This document shows, piece by piece, positions 1 through 5,793 of a stretch of DNA of 9,386 nt; position 1 is the stretch's first letter; every line of letters starts with the position of its first letter. Source of the stretch: Candidatus Micrarchaeum sp. GTDB taxonomy: Archaea > SpSt-1190 > DYHY01. Location: the NCBI GenBank assembly GCA_020723935.1, contig DYHY01000029.1, positions 1-9,386 of the forward strand, read 5' to 3'. The notes below the pieces were generated by a model that worked only from the letters and a program-made list of their open reading frames with translations, had not been told where the DNA came from and ran no database searches. A program made the translations under genes and the position numbers.

Positions 1-1
1 G

Positions 2-145
2 GCGCCGATGGAAGAGGCGAAGGCGCCGATGGAAGAGGCGAAGGCGGAGGCGCCGATGGAAGAGGCGAAGGCGCCGATGGAAGAGGCGAAGGCGGAGGCG
101 CCGATGGAAGAGGCGAAGGCGCCGATGGAAGAGGCGAAGGCGGAG
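2..145 (+). repeat. Three perfect 48-bp in-frame tandem repeats
   Basis: Units at 2-49, 50-97 and 98-145 are identical at every base. Each encodes 16 residues, made of two 21-bp heptad subrepeats plus a Gly-less Ala-Glu spacer codon pair. A diverged fragment continues to about 180 (ATG becomes GTG, and Lys replaces Ala). The array starts at the window edge, so the true copy number is unknown. Identity at silent positions points to recent slippage or recombination rather than old repeats kept by selection on the protein. Confidence 0.95.
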
Positions 146-565
146 GCGCCGGTGGAAGAGAAGAAGGCGAAGGCGCCGAGGGCCGCGCCCGTCTACAAAC
201 GGGATAAGCTAAAACTGAGCTACGTCGAAGATGGGAACGTCGCAAACTACACGCTCGGCACGCAATATCCCGACGCTGACCTGGCGATGCTTGGCCTGCG
301 CAACATAGCCTATCGCGGGAAGGTCAAGATGTCCAAGCAGTACGACGCGCTCACGTCCCTCGCGCAGTACGTCCGCGTCGAGGAGAATGAGAAGGGGAGG
401 ACCCCCGAGAAGATCAAGGTCGGCAAGTACCGTGGGCACTCGACAAAATACGTCGAGCTGCGGACCGCCACCCTCCTGGAAGCGATGTCAGACTACTGCA
501 AGAAGCACAATCTGCCCGACCCGTATGTGCCGGCAAGCGGCGGCGGGACGCCGGCCGTGAAATAG
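2..565 (+). CDS. Repeat-bearing protein with unrecognised C-terminal domain (5' partial)
   Basis: The reading frame is open to the left edge, so the real start probably lies upstream. An ATG at 8 is only one of many Met codons inside the repeat. The first ~58 residues are low complexity: heptads of the form A-P-M-E-E-A-K, two per 16-residue unit followed by Ala-Glu, ending in a degenerate Glu/Lys/Ala/Pro stretch. This should be a charged, extended or helical linker. From about base 185 a compact-looking domain of ~120 residues begins (V-Y-K-R-D-K), rich in Lys, Tyr and Leu, ending in a Gly/Pro tail before TAG. No signal peptide or membrane segment is visible in this part. I do not recognise the C-terminal domain. 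Its basic, mixed character would suit a soluble nucleic-acid- or protein-binding domain on a flexible tether, but that is inference. No neighbour suggests a function. Confidence 0.75.
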   Translation, partial: APMEEAKAPMEEAKAEAPMEEAKAPMEEAKAEAPMEEAKAPMEEAKAEAPVEEKKAKAPRAAPVYKRDKLKLSYVEDGNVANYTLGTQYPDADLAMLGLRNIAYRGKVKMSKQYDALTSLAQYVRVEENEKGRTPEKIKVGKYRGHSTKYVELRTATLLEAMSDYCKKHNLPDPYVPASGGGTPAVK

Positions 566-794
566 CGGTCATCACTTGACAGGGAAAAGAGGGGCTTTGG
601 GCGGCGGCGCGGGCGGGAGAATCTTCGCCCTTCCCGCTCCCTTCCCCTCGCAGAATTTCTTCTTCGGATTGTTTTATGTCCCCCGTCGGAGCGCGCGTTC
701 GCGCCCCCCTGTCCCGGGATAACAAGAAGGCCGCATTTCAGGGCGGCAGCTTCACAACAATTATTAACGGGCGGCGGCGCGGGCCCTCTGGCAG
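566..794. other. Intergenic region with 16-bp direct repeat and weak hairpin
   Basis: No convincing gene is seen in these 229 bases. A 16-bp sequence (gggcggcggcgcgggc) occurs exactly at 599-614, just past the upstream gene, and again at 769-784, between the TATA-like box and the ATG of the next gene. A small stem (gggcg 611-615 with cgccc 626-630) followed by a pyrimidine-rich stretch could end transcription of the upstream gene, but it lacks a T-run. I looked for tRNA T-arm sequence and C/D boxes and found none. Confidence 0.5.
759..766 (+). promoter_or_regulatory. TATA-like box for the small membrane protein gene
   Basis: The A/T-only stretch aattatta stands in a GC-rich surround, with its centre about 32 bp before the ATG at 795. 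Archaeal TATA boxes lie about 26 bp before the transcription start, so the mRNA would have a leader of only a few bases. Confidence 0.55.
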
Positions 795-1133
795 ATGGAA
801 AAAAAGGCCCCCTTGAAGCTCCCGCGCCCCGTCCTCGTCGTCCCGGCGGCGTACCTCGCGGCGACGATGATCCTGTTCTCACTTCACTACGTTCTCGGGA
901 GGCTCGCGGTCCTGAGCCCCGCCTCCTCGATCGCCGGGGGGATATTGGCAGTCCTCAACCTCCCCGGCTCATTCGCCACGGAGCCCTTCGGCCCCGGGGA
1001 GCCCTGGAAATTCATATCGCTCGCAGGCGCAAACATCGTGTTCTACGCGCTGGTTGGCACCGTTGCGGAGCTCGCAATGATCAAGAGCAAGCCGTTCAGG
1101 AAGGAGCCCGTCGTCCCCCGGCTCAAACAGTGA
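795..1133 (+). CDS. Small hypothetical membrane protein (112 aa)
   Basis: The start is the ATG just downstream of a TATA-like box. The N-terminus is basic (M-E-K-K), followed by a long hydrophobic segment at about residues 12-36, a second, weaker one at about 43-58 containing L-N-L-P-G, a polar loop with Pro/Gly/Glu (59-71), and a third segment at about 73-95 with N-x-x-F-Y-A-L-V-G. A basic tail ends the protein. This pattern (hydrophobic helix, LN.PG loop, then N...Y..vG helix) is familiar from many small prokaryotic membrane proteins of unknown function. No catalytic motif is seen. The last 11 bases overlap the end of the convergent DUF357 gene, so the two transcripts are complementary at their 3' ends. 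It is very likely a real gene, with function unknown. Confidence 0.7.
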   Translation: MEKKAPLKLPRPVLVVPAAYLAATMILFSLHYVLGRLAVLSPASSIAGGILAVLNLPGSFATEPFGPGEPWKFISLAGANIVFYALVGTVAELAMIKSKPFRKEPVVPRLKQ

Positions 1134-1401
1134 ATATTTCCTTCGCCGATTCGTCCGAGAGCTTGAGGGCTCCGAGGTGCAGGCCCGCGTCCAAGTAGCC
1201 CCAGCATATGACGGCGGCTTCGAAAGCCTCGATGAATTTCCCCTTGGAGAGGAAATGCCCCCCGTCGGAGAGGTAGGATCTGGCGAGGAGGAGGACCTTC
1301 TCGGCCCGCGCATCCTTCCCCGCGAGCCTCACCGCGGCGAGCGCCCGCCCGCTACGCTCGATCTCCTTCCTCGCGGCCGCCTCGATGGCGGGGTCAGTCA
1401 A
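1123..1401 (-). CDS. DUF357 family protein
   Basis: This is a 92-residue, mostly helical, soluble protein. Residues about 34-80 carry the pattern of the archaeal DUF357 family: A-R-S-Y-L-S-D-G-x-x-F-L-x-K-G-K-F-I-E-A-F-E-A, then W-G-Y-L-D-A-G near the C-terminus, reading as a helical hairpin. The family has no established biochemical role that I can state. The start is TTG at 1399-1401. The TTG overlaps the end of dphB (8-bp overlap, TTGACTGA), and there is no ATG in the frame. A purine-rich aggggt lies about 7 bases before it and may act as a Shine-Dalgarno site. The arrangement points to translation coupled to dphB. The gene's 3' end overlaps the convergent membrane protein gene by 11 bp. 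The family call is from remembered motifs. A role linked to translation is only suggested by its operon partner. Confidence 0.8.
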   Translation of the reverse strand: MTDPAIEAAARKEIERSGRALAAVRLAGKDARAEKVLLLARSYLSDGGHFLSKGKFIEAFEAAVICWGYLDAGLHLGALKLSDESAKEIFTV

Positions 1402-2095
1402 AGCGGAAACCCCTGAGGAACGCTTCCTCGGTGAAATGGAGCTTGGCCGGGACTATTATGCAGTGCGGGGGCGTCCCGAACATCATCTTCTCCAGGCGCT
1501 CCGCCGGCCCCCAGGCTATCTTCATGTCCGGCCTGTTCGCGCGCGAGACGACGACGAACTCCGGGAAGAACGACTTGAGGTGCCTCACCGCGTTGACGGG
1601 GTCCACCCCGATGTCCAGGAGTATCAGGCTGTGGAGGCCTGCTGAAAGGTTCCTCTTCACGTATTCGACGACTGAGGGGAACTCGCCCGCGCGCGGGAAC
1701 GACACGGTCCTACCGAACTTGTAGAGCTGCAGGCCCGTCTTTCCCACGGCGGTGAATATCGAGGGGGCGGAGACGACCTCCACTTTCACACCCTTCTCGC
1801 GCGCCTCCTCAAGGAGCGAGAGGTGCGTCGTCGCTGCGAGCGGGTCCCCGGAGACGAGGACTGCGACGTCCCCCTTCCTCGCGCGCTCCAGGAGCTCGCC
1901 AGACTTCTCCTCTATGTCGGGCCTCTTGGCCCGCTCGAATCTCCTGCCGGTGAGCTTCTCGAGGTAGGAGACCTGCTCTTCGGTTATGGTGTTCGTGTAT
2001 TCCTCAAGGAGGACGCTGCCCGCCGCCTTCACGGCTTCCACGCCCTTCAGGGTTATCTCCGCGACATCCAGGCCCAATCCGACGAGGGTGAGCAT
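1394..2095 (-). CDS. dphB: Diphthine synthase (DphB/Dph5)
   Basis: This enzyme uses S-adenosylmethionine to methylate the modified histidine of archaeal elongation factor 2, the second step of diphthamide synthesis, in the cytoplasm. The 233-residue protein shows the tetrapyrrole-methylase fold signatures: G-L-G-L (6-9), the E-E-Y-T segment (31-34), G-D-P-L-A-A-T-T-H (83-91), A-P-S-I-F-T-A-V-G-K-T-G-L (110-122) followed by Y-K-F-G, L-D-I-G near the middle of the second half, and a final G-T-P-P-H-C-I-I-V-P-A-K-L-H-F-x-E-E motif typical of the family. It is somewhat shorter than the usual 250-265 residues. The loss lies mainly between the L-D-I and C-terminal motifs and at the end, so it does not look truncated in a core element. 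The start is ATG, 28 bp from a TATA-like box, implying a leaderless or nearly leaderless mRNA. It is followed by, and overlaps, the DUF357 gene, and is divergent from trm5. Confidence 0.95.
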   Translation of the reverse strand: MLTLVGLGLDVAEITLKGVEAVKAAGSVLLEEYTNTITEEQVSYLEKLTGRRFERAKRPDIEEKSGELLERARKGDVAVLVSGDPLAATTHLSLLEEAREKGVKVEVVSAPSIFTAVGKTGLQLYKFGRTVSFPRAGEFPSVVEYVKRNLSAGLHSLILLDIGVDPVNAVRHLKSFFPEFVVVSRANRPDMKIAWGPAERLEKMMFGTPPHCIIVPAKLHFTEEAFLRGFRFD

Positions 2096-2118
2096 CGCGC
2101 AGGATGGCTCCTTTTCCC

Positions 2119-2127
2119 TTATTAAAA
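2119..2127 (-). promoter_or_regulatory. TATA-like box for dphB-DUF357
   Basis: Read on the minus strand the sequence is ttttaataa, centred about 28 bp before the dphB ATG, which would put transcription start at or next to the start codon. Confidence 0.65.
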
Positions 2128-2131
2128 CCGC

Positions 2132-2143
2132 TTTTTTTTATAA
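2132..2143 (+). promoter_or_regulatory. TATA-like box for trm5
   Basis: An eight-T run followed by ataa ends about 30 bp before the ATG at 2174. It sits only five bases from the oppositely directed dphB box, so the two pre-initiation complexes probably cannot form on the same DNA molecule at once. Confidence 0.65.
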
Positions 2144-2173
2144 CGTGGAGGGGCCGGGAGCGCCCCAAGGGAC

Positions 2174-3223
2174 ATGCGAAGGAAGAAGGATGCCGCCGCC
2201 GGGAGGAAGGAGCCGGCAAGCCCGGGGAAGCTGGCCGTCAGGGTTGCGAGCGCGGATGCGGAATCCGCTAGGCGCAGGCTCGCGTCGGAGGGCTTCCTCG
2301 ACCCGTCGCGCAAGGTCTCCCGGGGGGCGGGGTTCGTCCTCTTCCCTGTCATCGCGAAGCCCGAGGGCCTGCCCCGGGGCATGCGCACAGTCAGCGCCGA
2401 TCTTCCCGCCCAGAAGAACCAGAACCAGTCCCTCGCAAAGAGGCTCTCAGGGATCCTCTCCTCGGGCTCGTTCTCCAAGTCATTCGACATCGTCGGGACG
2501 GTCGGGATACTGGACGTCTCCGGCCTCTCGCCCGAGGAGCAGGAATACGCCGCGGGCGCCCTCAGGCAGGTCTATTGCAGCCTAACTGCCGTCTGCACGC
2601 GGGCGGGGAACATTGAGGACGAATACAGGGTGAGGCCCCTCAGGCTGATATACGGCAAGTCCACCGAGACGATCCATCCCGAGAACGGCGTAAGGCTGAA
2701 GCTTGACCCGGCCATAGCCTACTTCTCCGCGAGGCAGGCGGCGGAGAGGGCGCGCGTCGAGTCCCTCGTCGGGAAGAACGAGGAGATCCTCGTTATGTTC
2801 GCCGGCGTCGGCCCCTTCTCCATACTGATCGCGAAGCGCCACCCGGACTGCAAGGTAACTTCCGTCGAGCTAAATCCTGCGGCAGTGCAATATATGGAGG
2901 AGAACATATCCCTCAACAAGGTCGGGAGGAACAGCGTCGCCATCGAAGGCGACGTTGCGAAGGCAGTCCCGCCTCTGGGGAAGAGATTCGACAGGGTGAT
3001 AATGCCCCTCCCCAAGAGCGCCGGGGATTTCCTCGACGTCGCCCTCGCCGCGGCGAGGCCCGGCGCATTCATCCATTTCTACTCCTTCGGCAGGGATTTC
3101 TCGGAGACAAGGGCCCTTCTCGGGAGGAAGCTCCCCGGCGCGCGGATACTTGGCATGCGCAGATGCGGCGCGATCGCGCCCGGAAAGTTCAGGCTGGTCT
3201 TCGACGTCAGGCTCCCCGAATAG
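2174..3223 (+). CDS. trm5: tRNA (guanine37-N1)-methyltransferase, Trm5/COG2520 family
   Basis: This enzyme methylates N1 of guanosine 37 next to the tRNA anticodon using S-adenosylmethionine, which prevents +1 frameshifting. In some archaea relatives take part in wyosine synthesis. Of 349 residues, about 18-100 form a variable N-terminal region. Then comes the family block E-D-E-Y-R-V-R-P-L-R-L-I-Y-G (148-161), T-E-T-I-H-P-E-N-G (164-172) and A-Y-F-S-A-R-Q with E-R-A-R-V (182-195). The Rossmann domain follows: motif I F-A-G-V-G-P-F (209-215), the acidic E-L-N-P (232-235), and M-P-L-P-K-S-A (277-283) at the substrate-binding loop. Two details differ from the characterised M. jannaschii enzyme: V-M-F-A-G replaces D-M-F-A-G, and M-P-L-P replaces N-L-P. 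Both occur, as I recall, in another archaeal COG2520 subgroup, so a different modification (for example a wyosine-type step) is possible. The ATG lies about 34 bp after the TATA box. A terminator hairpin follows. Confidence 0.88.
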   Translation: MRRKKDAAAGRKEPASPGKLAVRVASADAESARRRLASEGFLDPSRKVSRGAGFVLFPVIAKPEGLPRGMRTVSADLPAQKNQNQSLAKRLSGILSSGSFSKSFDIVGTVGILDVSGLSPEEQEYAAGALRQVYCSLTAVCTRAGNIEDEYRVRPLRLIYGKSTETIHPENGVRLKLDPAIAYFSARQAAERARVESLVGKNEEILVMFAGVGPFSILIAKRHPDCKVTSVELNPAAVQYMEENISLNKVGRNSVAIEGDVAKAVPPLGKRFDRVIMPLPKSAGDFLDVALAAARPGAFIHFYSFGRDFSETRALLGRKLPGARILGMRRCGAIAPGKFRLVFDVRLPE

Positions 3224-3246
3224 TTCCGGACGGGCCGGTGCCCTGG

Positions 3247-3277
3247 CCCGGCGTCAGGCCGGCCGACGCCGGGTTTT
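3247..3277 (+). terminator. Intrinsic terminator-like hairpin after trm5
   Basis: A perfect 9-bp stem (cccggcgtc 3247-3255 with gacgccggg 3265-3273) encloses a 9-base loop and is followed at once by TTTT (3274-3277), 24 bases past the trm5 stop. An overlapping alternative stem (cgggcc 3231-3236 with ggcccg 3245-3250) would compete with its left arm. The T-run is on the plus-strand side only, so it serves trm5, not the convergent gene. Confidence 0.75.
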
Positions 3278-3299
3278 CTCCCCGCCCCTGCATTAGGAG

Positions 3300-4598
3300 T
3301 CAACTGCTCTTGGCGATCTCCCTGTCTACGGCGGCGATTAGCCAGGCGGGCGCTCTCTCGTCGGAAGGGATCTCCTCGTCCGTCCCGAAATCAACCCTGC
3401 TCACAATGAGGTTCCCCTCCACGGCGCGCTGCACCTTGAGGCCGTCCGCTGTGATCACCGAGCCCCCCTTCCCGCTGTCGCGCCCCTCGAACGAGAAGGC
3501 ATACTCCCTGCCTGAGAGGAGGGCGGTCTTGGAGACCCCCCGGGGCGGCTCAAAGCCTAGGACGGATGCGAGGAAGCCGTAGATGTCCGTCGTCTGGACA
3601 AGGCTCCCGATCCTGCGGGGCTTCGCGCCGGGAACGCGGATTATCAGCGGGACATGGACGGTCTGCGCGGAAAGCCCCCCGTGGCCGAACGACTGGTGGA
3701 CGAGTGACGCCCCCAGCTCCTCGCCGTGCTCCGACGTTATGACCACGATCGTGTCCCCGAGCCGGCCGCTTTCATTGAGGAACCCGAGGATCTTCCCGAC
3801 GGCTTCGTCCTCGCGCCTCAGCTTGTCGTCGTAGCGCGAGACTATCCAGGCGAGGTCTTCGGCCGAAAGCTCCCAGCTTTCGTTCCCCGTGTCAGTCCCG
3901 TAGTAGACGCCGTTGGCCACGTAGCTACGCATGAAATCGAGCGTGGCGTTCCTCAGGCGCCCCGGGTACTCCGGATAGAAGAAGGGCGTCACGTTCCCGT
4001 CATCGTAGGGATCGTGCAGGTAGAACGAGTTGTAGAAGGCGAAGAAGGGCCTCGGAAGGCGGGATATCTCGGCCGGGGCCGCCTCGTCCAAGCCCTCCCA
4101 TTCCGAAGCCCCCGGGACGAAGCAGTCCCCGATCACCCTCTCCTGGAAATCCCCGCCAAGGCCCCGAGGGAACGCCCAGTCAACGCAGCTCCTCCTGAAC
4201 GTGTAGTATCCCTTCCTCAGGAGGAATTCCGGGAGCATCAGGTCGCCGGCCAGGCCCGCCCGCTCCATGAAATAGTTGGGCGCGCTCATCGCCAGGGCGC
4301 CGAGCCTCGCCTTCTTGATTGGCCGCCCGAGGAGTATCGACGCGTCGGAATCGAAGGTTATGTGCGTGGGGGAGACGGCTTTCTCGAAGAGCCACGATTT
4401 TGCGGCGAAGGCGTCGATGTTGGGCGTCGTGTTCCTGGAGTAGCCGTACGTCCCGAGGTGGCTTGCGGGGAGGACGTCGAGGGTTATCATCAGGACGTTG
4501 CAGCCCGGGCAGGAGGGCGCAGAATACCGCGCGCGCACGAGCAGAAGGAGGATGATGCAGGCGGCGAAAAGGAGCGCAGCCGCCTTCTTCTCTCCCAT
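3300..4598 (-). CDS. Membrane-anchored sulfatase / alkaline-phosphatase-fold hydrolase
   Basis: The 432-residue protein starts with a basic end (M-G-E-K-K) and a hydrophobic segment at about 6-21, a signal anchor that would put the rest outside the membrane. The sulfatase pattern follows in order: N-V-L-M-I-T-L-D (34-41, metal ligand D41), H-L-G-T-Y-G-Y-S-R-N-T-T-P-N-I-D (47-62), the nucleophile region H-I-T-F-D-S-D-A-S-I-L-L-G (79-91) with T81 at the likely nucleophile position, Y-L-H-D-P (193-197), Y-D-D-K-L-R-R-E-D (256-264), T-S-E-H-G-E-E-L-G (288-296), F-G-H-G-G (304-308) and H-V-P-L-I-I-R-V-P-G (315-324). There is no C-x-P-S-R, so a formylglycine arylsulfatase is unlikely. It fits the branch that includes phosphoglycerol and phosphoethanolamine transferases. 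Oddities: T-S-E-H replaces the usual T-S-D-H, Pro is replaced by Asp after the nucleophile, and the second N-terminal Asp is missing. Cysteines at 30, 33, 138 and 159 could form disulfides. The substrate is unknown, and cell-envelope polymers are a guess. Confidence 0.85.
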   Translation of the reverse strand: MGEKKAAALLFAACIILLLLVRARYSAPSCPGCNVLMITLDVLPASHLGTYGYSRNTTPNIDAFAAKSWLFEKAVSPTHITFDSDASILLGRPIKKARLGALAMSAPNYFMERAGLAGDLMLPEFLLRKGYYTFRRSCVDWAFPRGLGGDFQERVIGDCFVPGASEWEGLDEAAPAEISRLPRPFFAFYNSFYLHDPYDDGNVTPFFYPEYPGRLRNATLDFMRSYVANGVYYGTDTGNESWELSAEDLAWIVSRYDDKLRREDEAVGKILGFLNESGRLGDTIVVITSEHGEELGASLVHQSFGHGGLSAQTVHVPLIIRVPGAKPRRIGSLVQTTDIYGFLASVLGFEPPRGVSKTALLSGREYAFSFEGRDSGKGGSVITADGLKVQRAVEGNLIVSRVDFGTDEEIPSDERAPAWLIAAVDREIAKSS

Positions 4599-4661
4599 GT
4601 CGGCGGTAGGCTCCCCGCGGCGCCTCTTGCGGCCATATCGGGAGGGCGGGATGCGCCACCG

Positions 4662-4669
4662 ATATTTAA
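4662..4669 (-). promoter_or_regulatory. TATA-like box for the sulfatase-fold gene
   Basis: On the minus strand the sequence reads ttaaatat, centred about 67 bp before the ATG at 4598. That implies a leader of about 40 bases, longer than for most genes here. Confidence 0.5.
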
Positions 4670-4704
4670 CCGGAACGGGCGCGCCCCCGTCGGCCGGAAG
4701 ATGT

Positions 4705-4714
4705 TTTTTTTAAA
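4705..4714 (+). promoter_or_regulatory. TATA-like box for the VIT1-like gene
   Basis: A T-run followed by aaa is centred near 4710. Transcription would start near 4736. The GTG at 4738 would then be leaderless, and the ATG at 4759 would have a leader of about 20 bases. Confidence 0.55.
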
Positions 4715-4758
4715 GGGCTCTCCCGGCTTCCCTCCCTGTGGGATTGCGCGCGCGCAGG

Positions 4759-5244
4759 ATGGACAGGCTGGGCGAGACGTGGCGGGCGGGGATTTCCTTC
4801 GGTTCGACCTCCGGGATAATAACGACGCTGGGCCTCATGGTCGGTCTCAATTCCGGGACCCATTCGCGCCTCGTCGTCATCAGCGGGATACTCACGATCG
4901 CGATCGCCGACGCCCTCTCCGACGCTCTCGGGATGCACATCGCCGAGGAGGCCGAGAACAAGCACACCGTCCTGGAAATCTGGGAGTCAACCTTCGCGAC
5001 CTTCGCATCCAAGCTCTTCTTCGCCCTGACGTTCCTGGTGCCCGTCCTCCTCCTCCCCCTTGACGCCGCGATCATCGCGGCGATCGGATGGGGTCTCTTC
5101 CTCCTCGCGACCCTCAGCTACCTGATAGCGAAGGCCGAGAAGGAGGCGCCCTGGAAGGTGATAGGGGAGCACCTGCTCATATCGGTGATAGTCATCGTGG
5201 TCACCAACTTCGTCGGCTCCGCGATACGCCACTGGTTCGGCTGA
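4759..5244 (+). CDS. VIT1/CCC1-like membrane protein (putative Fe/Mn transporter)
   Basis: This 161-residue, five-segment membrane protein has the motif G-S-T-S-G-I-I-T-T-L-G-L-M-V-G-L (15-30), I-A-I-A-D-A-L-S-D-A-L-G-M-H (47-60) and E-E-A-E-N-K-H (63-69), a pattern I associate with an archaeal VIT1/CCC1-like group. Likely membrane segments are at about 14-31, 37-58, 80-100, 103-124 and 138-157. Classical VIT1 proteins move Fe2+ or Mn2+ out of the cytosol in exchange for protons. Here the Asp expected in the first-segment motif is replaced by Ser/Thr, and the long cytoplasmic metal-binding domain is absent, so transport of iron is only inferred. The Asp pair in segment 2 and the Glu-rich stretch after it could bind metal. 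The start is uncertain: a GTG at 4738 would add seven residues and lies nearer the promoter, but ATG is preferred because homology begins after it. It is followed after 6 bp by the methyltransferase-like gene. Confidence 0.8.
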   Translation: MDRLGETWRAGISFGSTSGIITTLGLMVGLNSGTHSRLVVISGILTIAIADALSDALGMHIAEEAENKHTVLEIWESTFATFASKLFFALTFLVPVLLLPLDAAIIAAIGWGLFLLATLSYLIAKAEKEAPWKVIGEHLLISVIVIVVTNFVGSAIRHWFG

Positions 5245-5250
5245 CGGGAG

Positions 5251-5793
5251 ATGGCGCGCCCCGACCCGAGGCTTGTCTCCCCCCTCCTGATGTGGGCCGC
5301 CGTCCTCGCCGGATGCGCGGCCCTCCTCGCCATCGTCCCCCGGGCCGCCCTTCCCTTGCCCAGGTTCCTGTGGATCCTCGCGATCCCGGCGGCCGTCAAC
5401 TGGCTCTGTTTCTTCCCGGCGGCGGTCAGGGAGAACGGGCGGGCAGCGTTGAGCGCCGCGCAGACGAGGAGGCTTGCGACCGGGAGCGTCTATTCGGCGG
5501 TCCTGCACCCAATCTATTCGGCCGACATAATCCTGGCCTAGGGGCTCCTCCCCGCGTTCCCCTCCGCCCGCCTCCTCGCGTGCGCCGCGTGGCTGACGCT
5601 CGTCCTTTCCTTCTGGATGCGTCTGGAGAAGGATGCGCTCCTGGCGAGGTTCGGGAAGGAGTACGAGAGATACCGCGCGAGGACGCCGGGGATGTTCCTT
5701 CCGGATTATTCCAGGCTCCTCGGCTTCCCGCCGGCCCGGCCGGGATTGAAACGCTTATTAATGGGTACCCGCGGACGCAGGAACCGAAGATGA
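5251..5793 (+). pseudogene. Isoprenylcysteine carboxyl methyltransferase (ICMT)-like gene, interrupted by in-frame TAG
   Basis: The ATG has gggag close upstream and lies 6 bp after the VIT1-like gene, so the two form an operon. Before the stop are two hydrophobic segments (about 9-30 and 38-58) and the ICMT/PEMT-type motif G-S-V-Y-S-A-V-L-H-P-I-Y-S-A-D-I-I-L (79-95). Codon 97 (5539-5541) is TAG. The same frame then continues with a hydrophobic stretch (98-122) and the C-terminal family signature L-E-K-D-A-L-L-A-R-F-G-K-E-Y-E-R-Y (125-141) with T-P-G-M-F-L-P-D-Y (145-153). It ends at TGA 5791-5793, overlapping the next ATG. Both halves are needed for the S-adenosylmethionine site, so the 96-residue product should be inactive. 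One G-to-A change from TGG would explain the stop. A recent mutation, a sequencing error or recoding are the options. TAG is a plain stop in two other genes here. In the arginine-histidine-proline motif the Arg is Leu. The substrate is unknown. Confidence 0.75.
5754..5762 (+). promoter_or_regulatory. TATA-like box for the acidic protein gene
   Basis: The A/T-rich cttattaat is centred about 32 bp before the ATG at 5790, inside the 3' end of the ICMT-like frame. The acidic protein may therefore be made from its own promoter as well as from the upstream operon. Confidence 0.55.

Noticed and set aside
566-770. Read-through of the first gene's TAG into an open downstream frame
   Set aside because: The frame stays open only because GC-rich DNA has few stops. 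Its translation is a pyrimidine-driven Pro/Arg/Leu mix running into the next promoter.
566-794. tRNA or C/D-box RNA in the intergenic region
   Set aside because: No cloverleaf, no T-arm consensus and no C or D box were found, only a short stem and GC-rich repeats.
3726-5063. A 445-codon plus-strand frame opposite the sulfatase-fold gene
   Set aside because: It is rich in Arg, Gly and Pro with no recognisable domain, and lies antisense to a gene with clear family motifs. High GC removes stop codons.
5539-5541. Firm call of pyrrolysine at the internal TAG
   Set aside because: TAG is the ordinary stop of two other genes here, and no pyl gene is in the window, so recoding is only one possibility.
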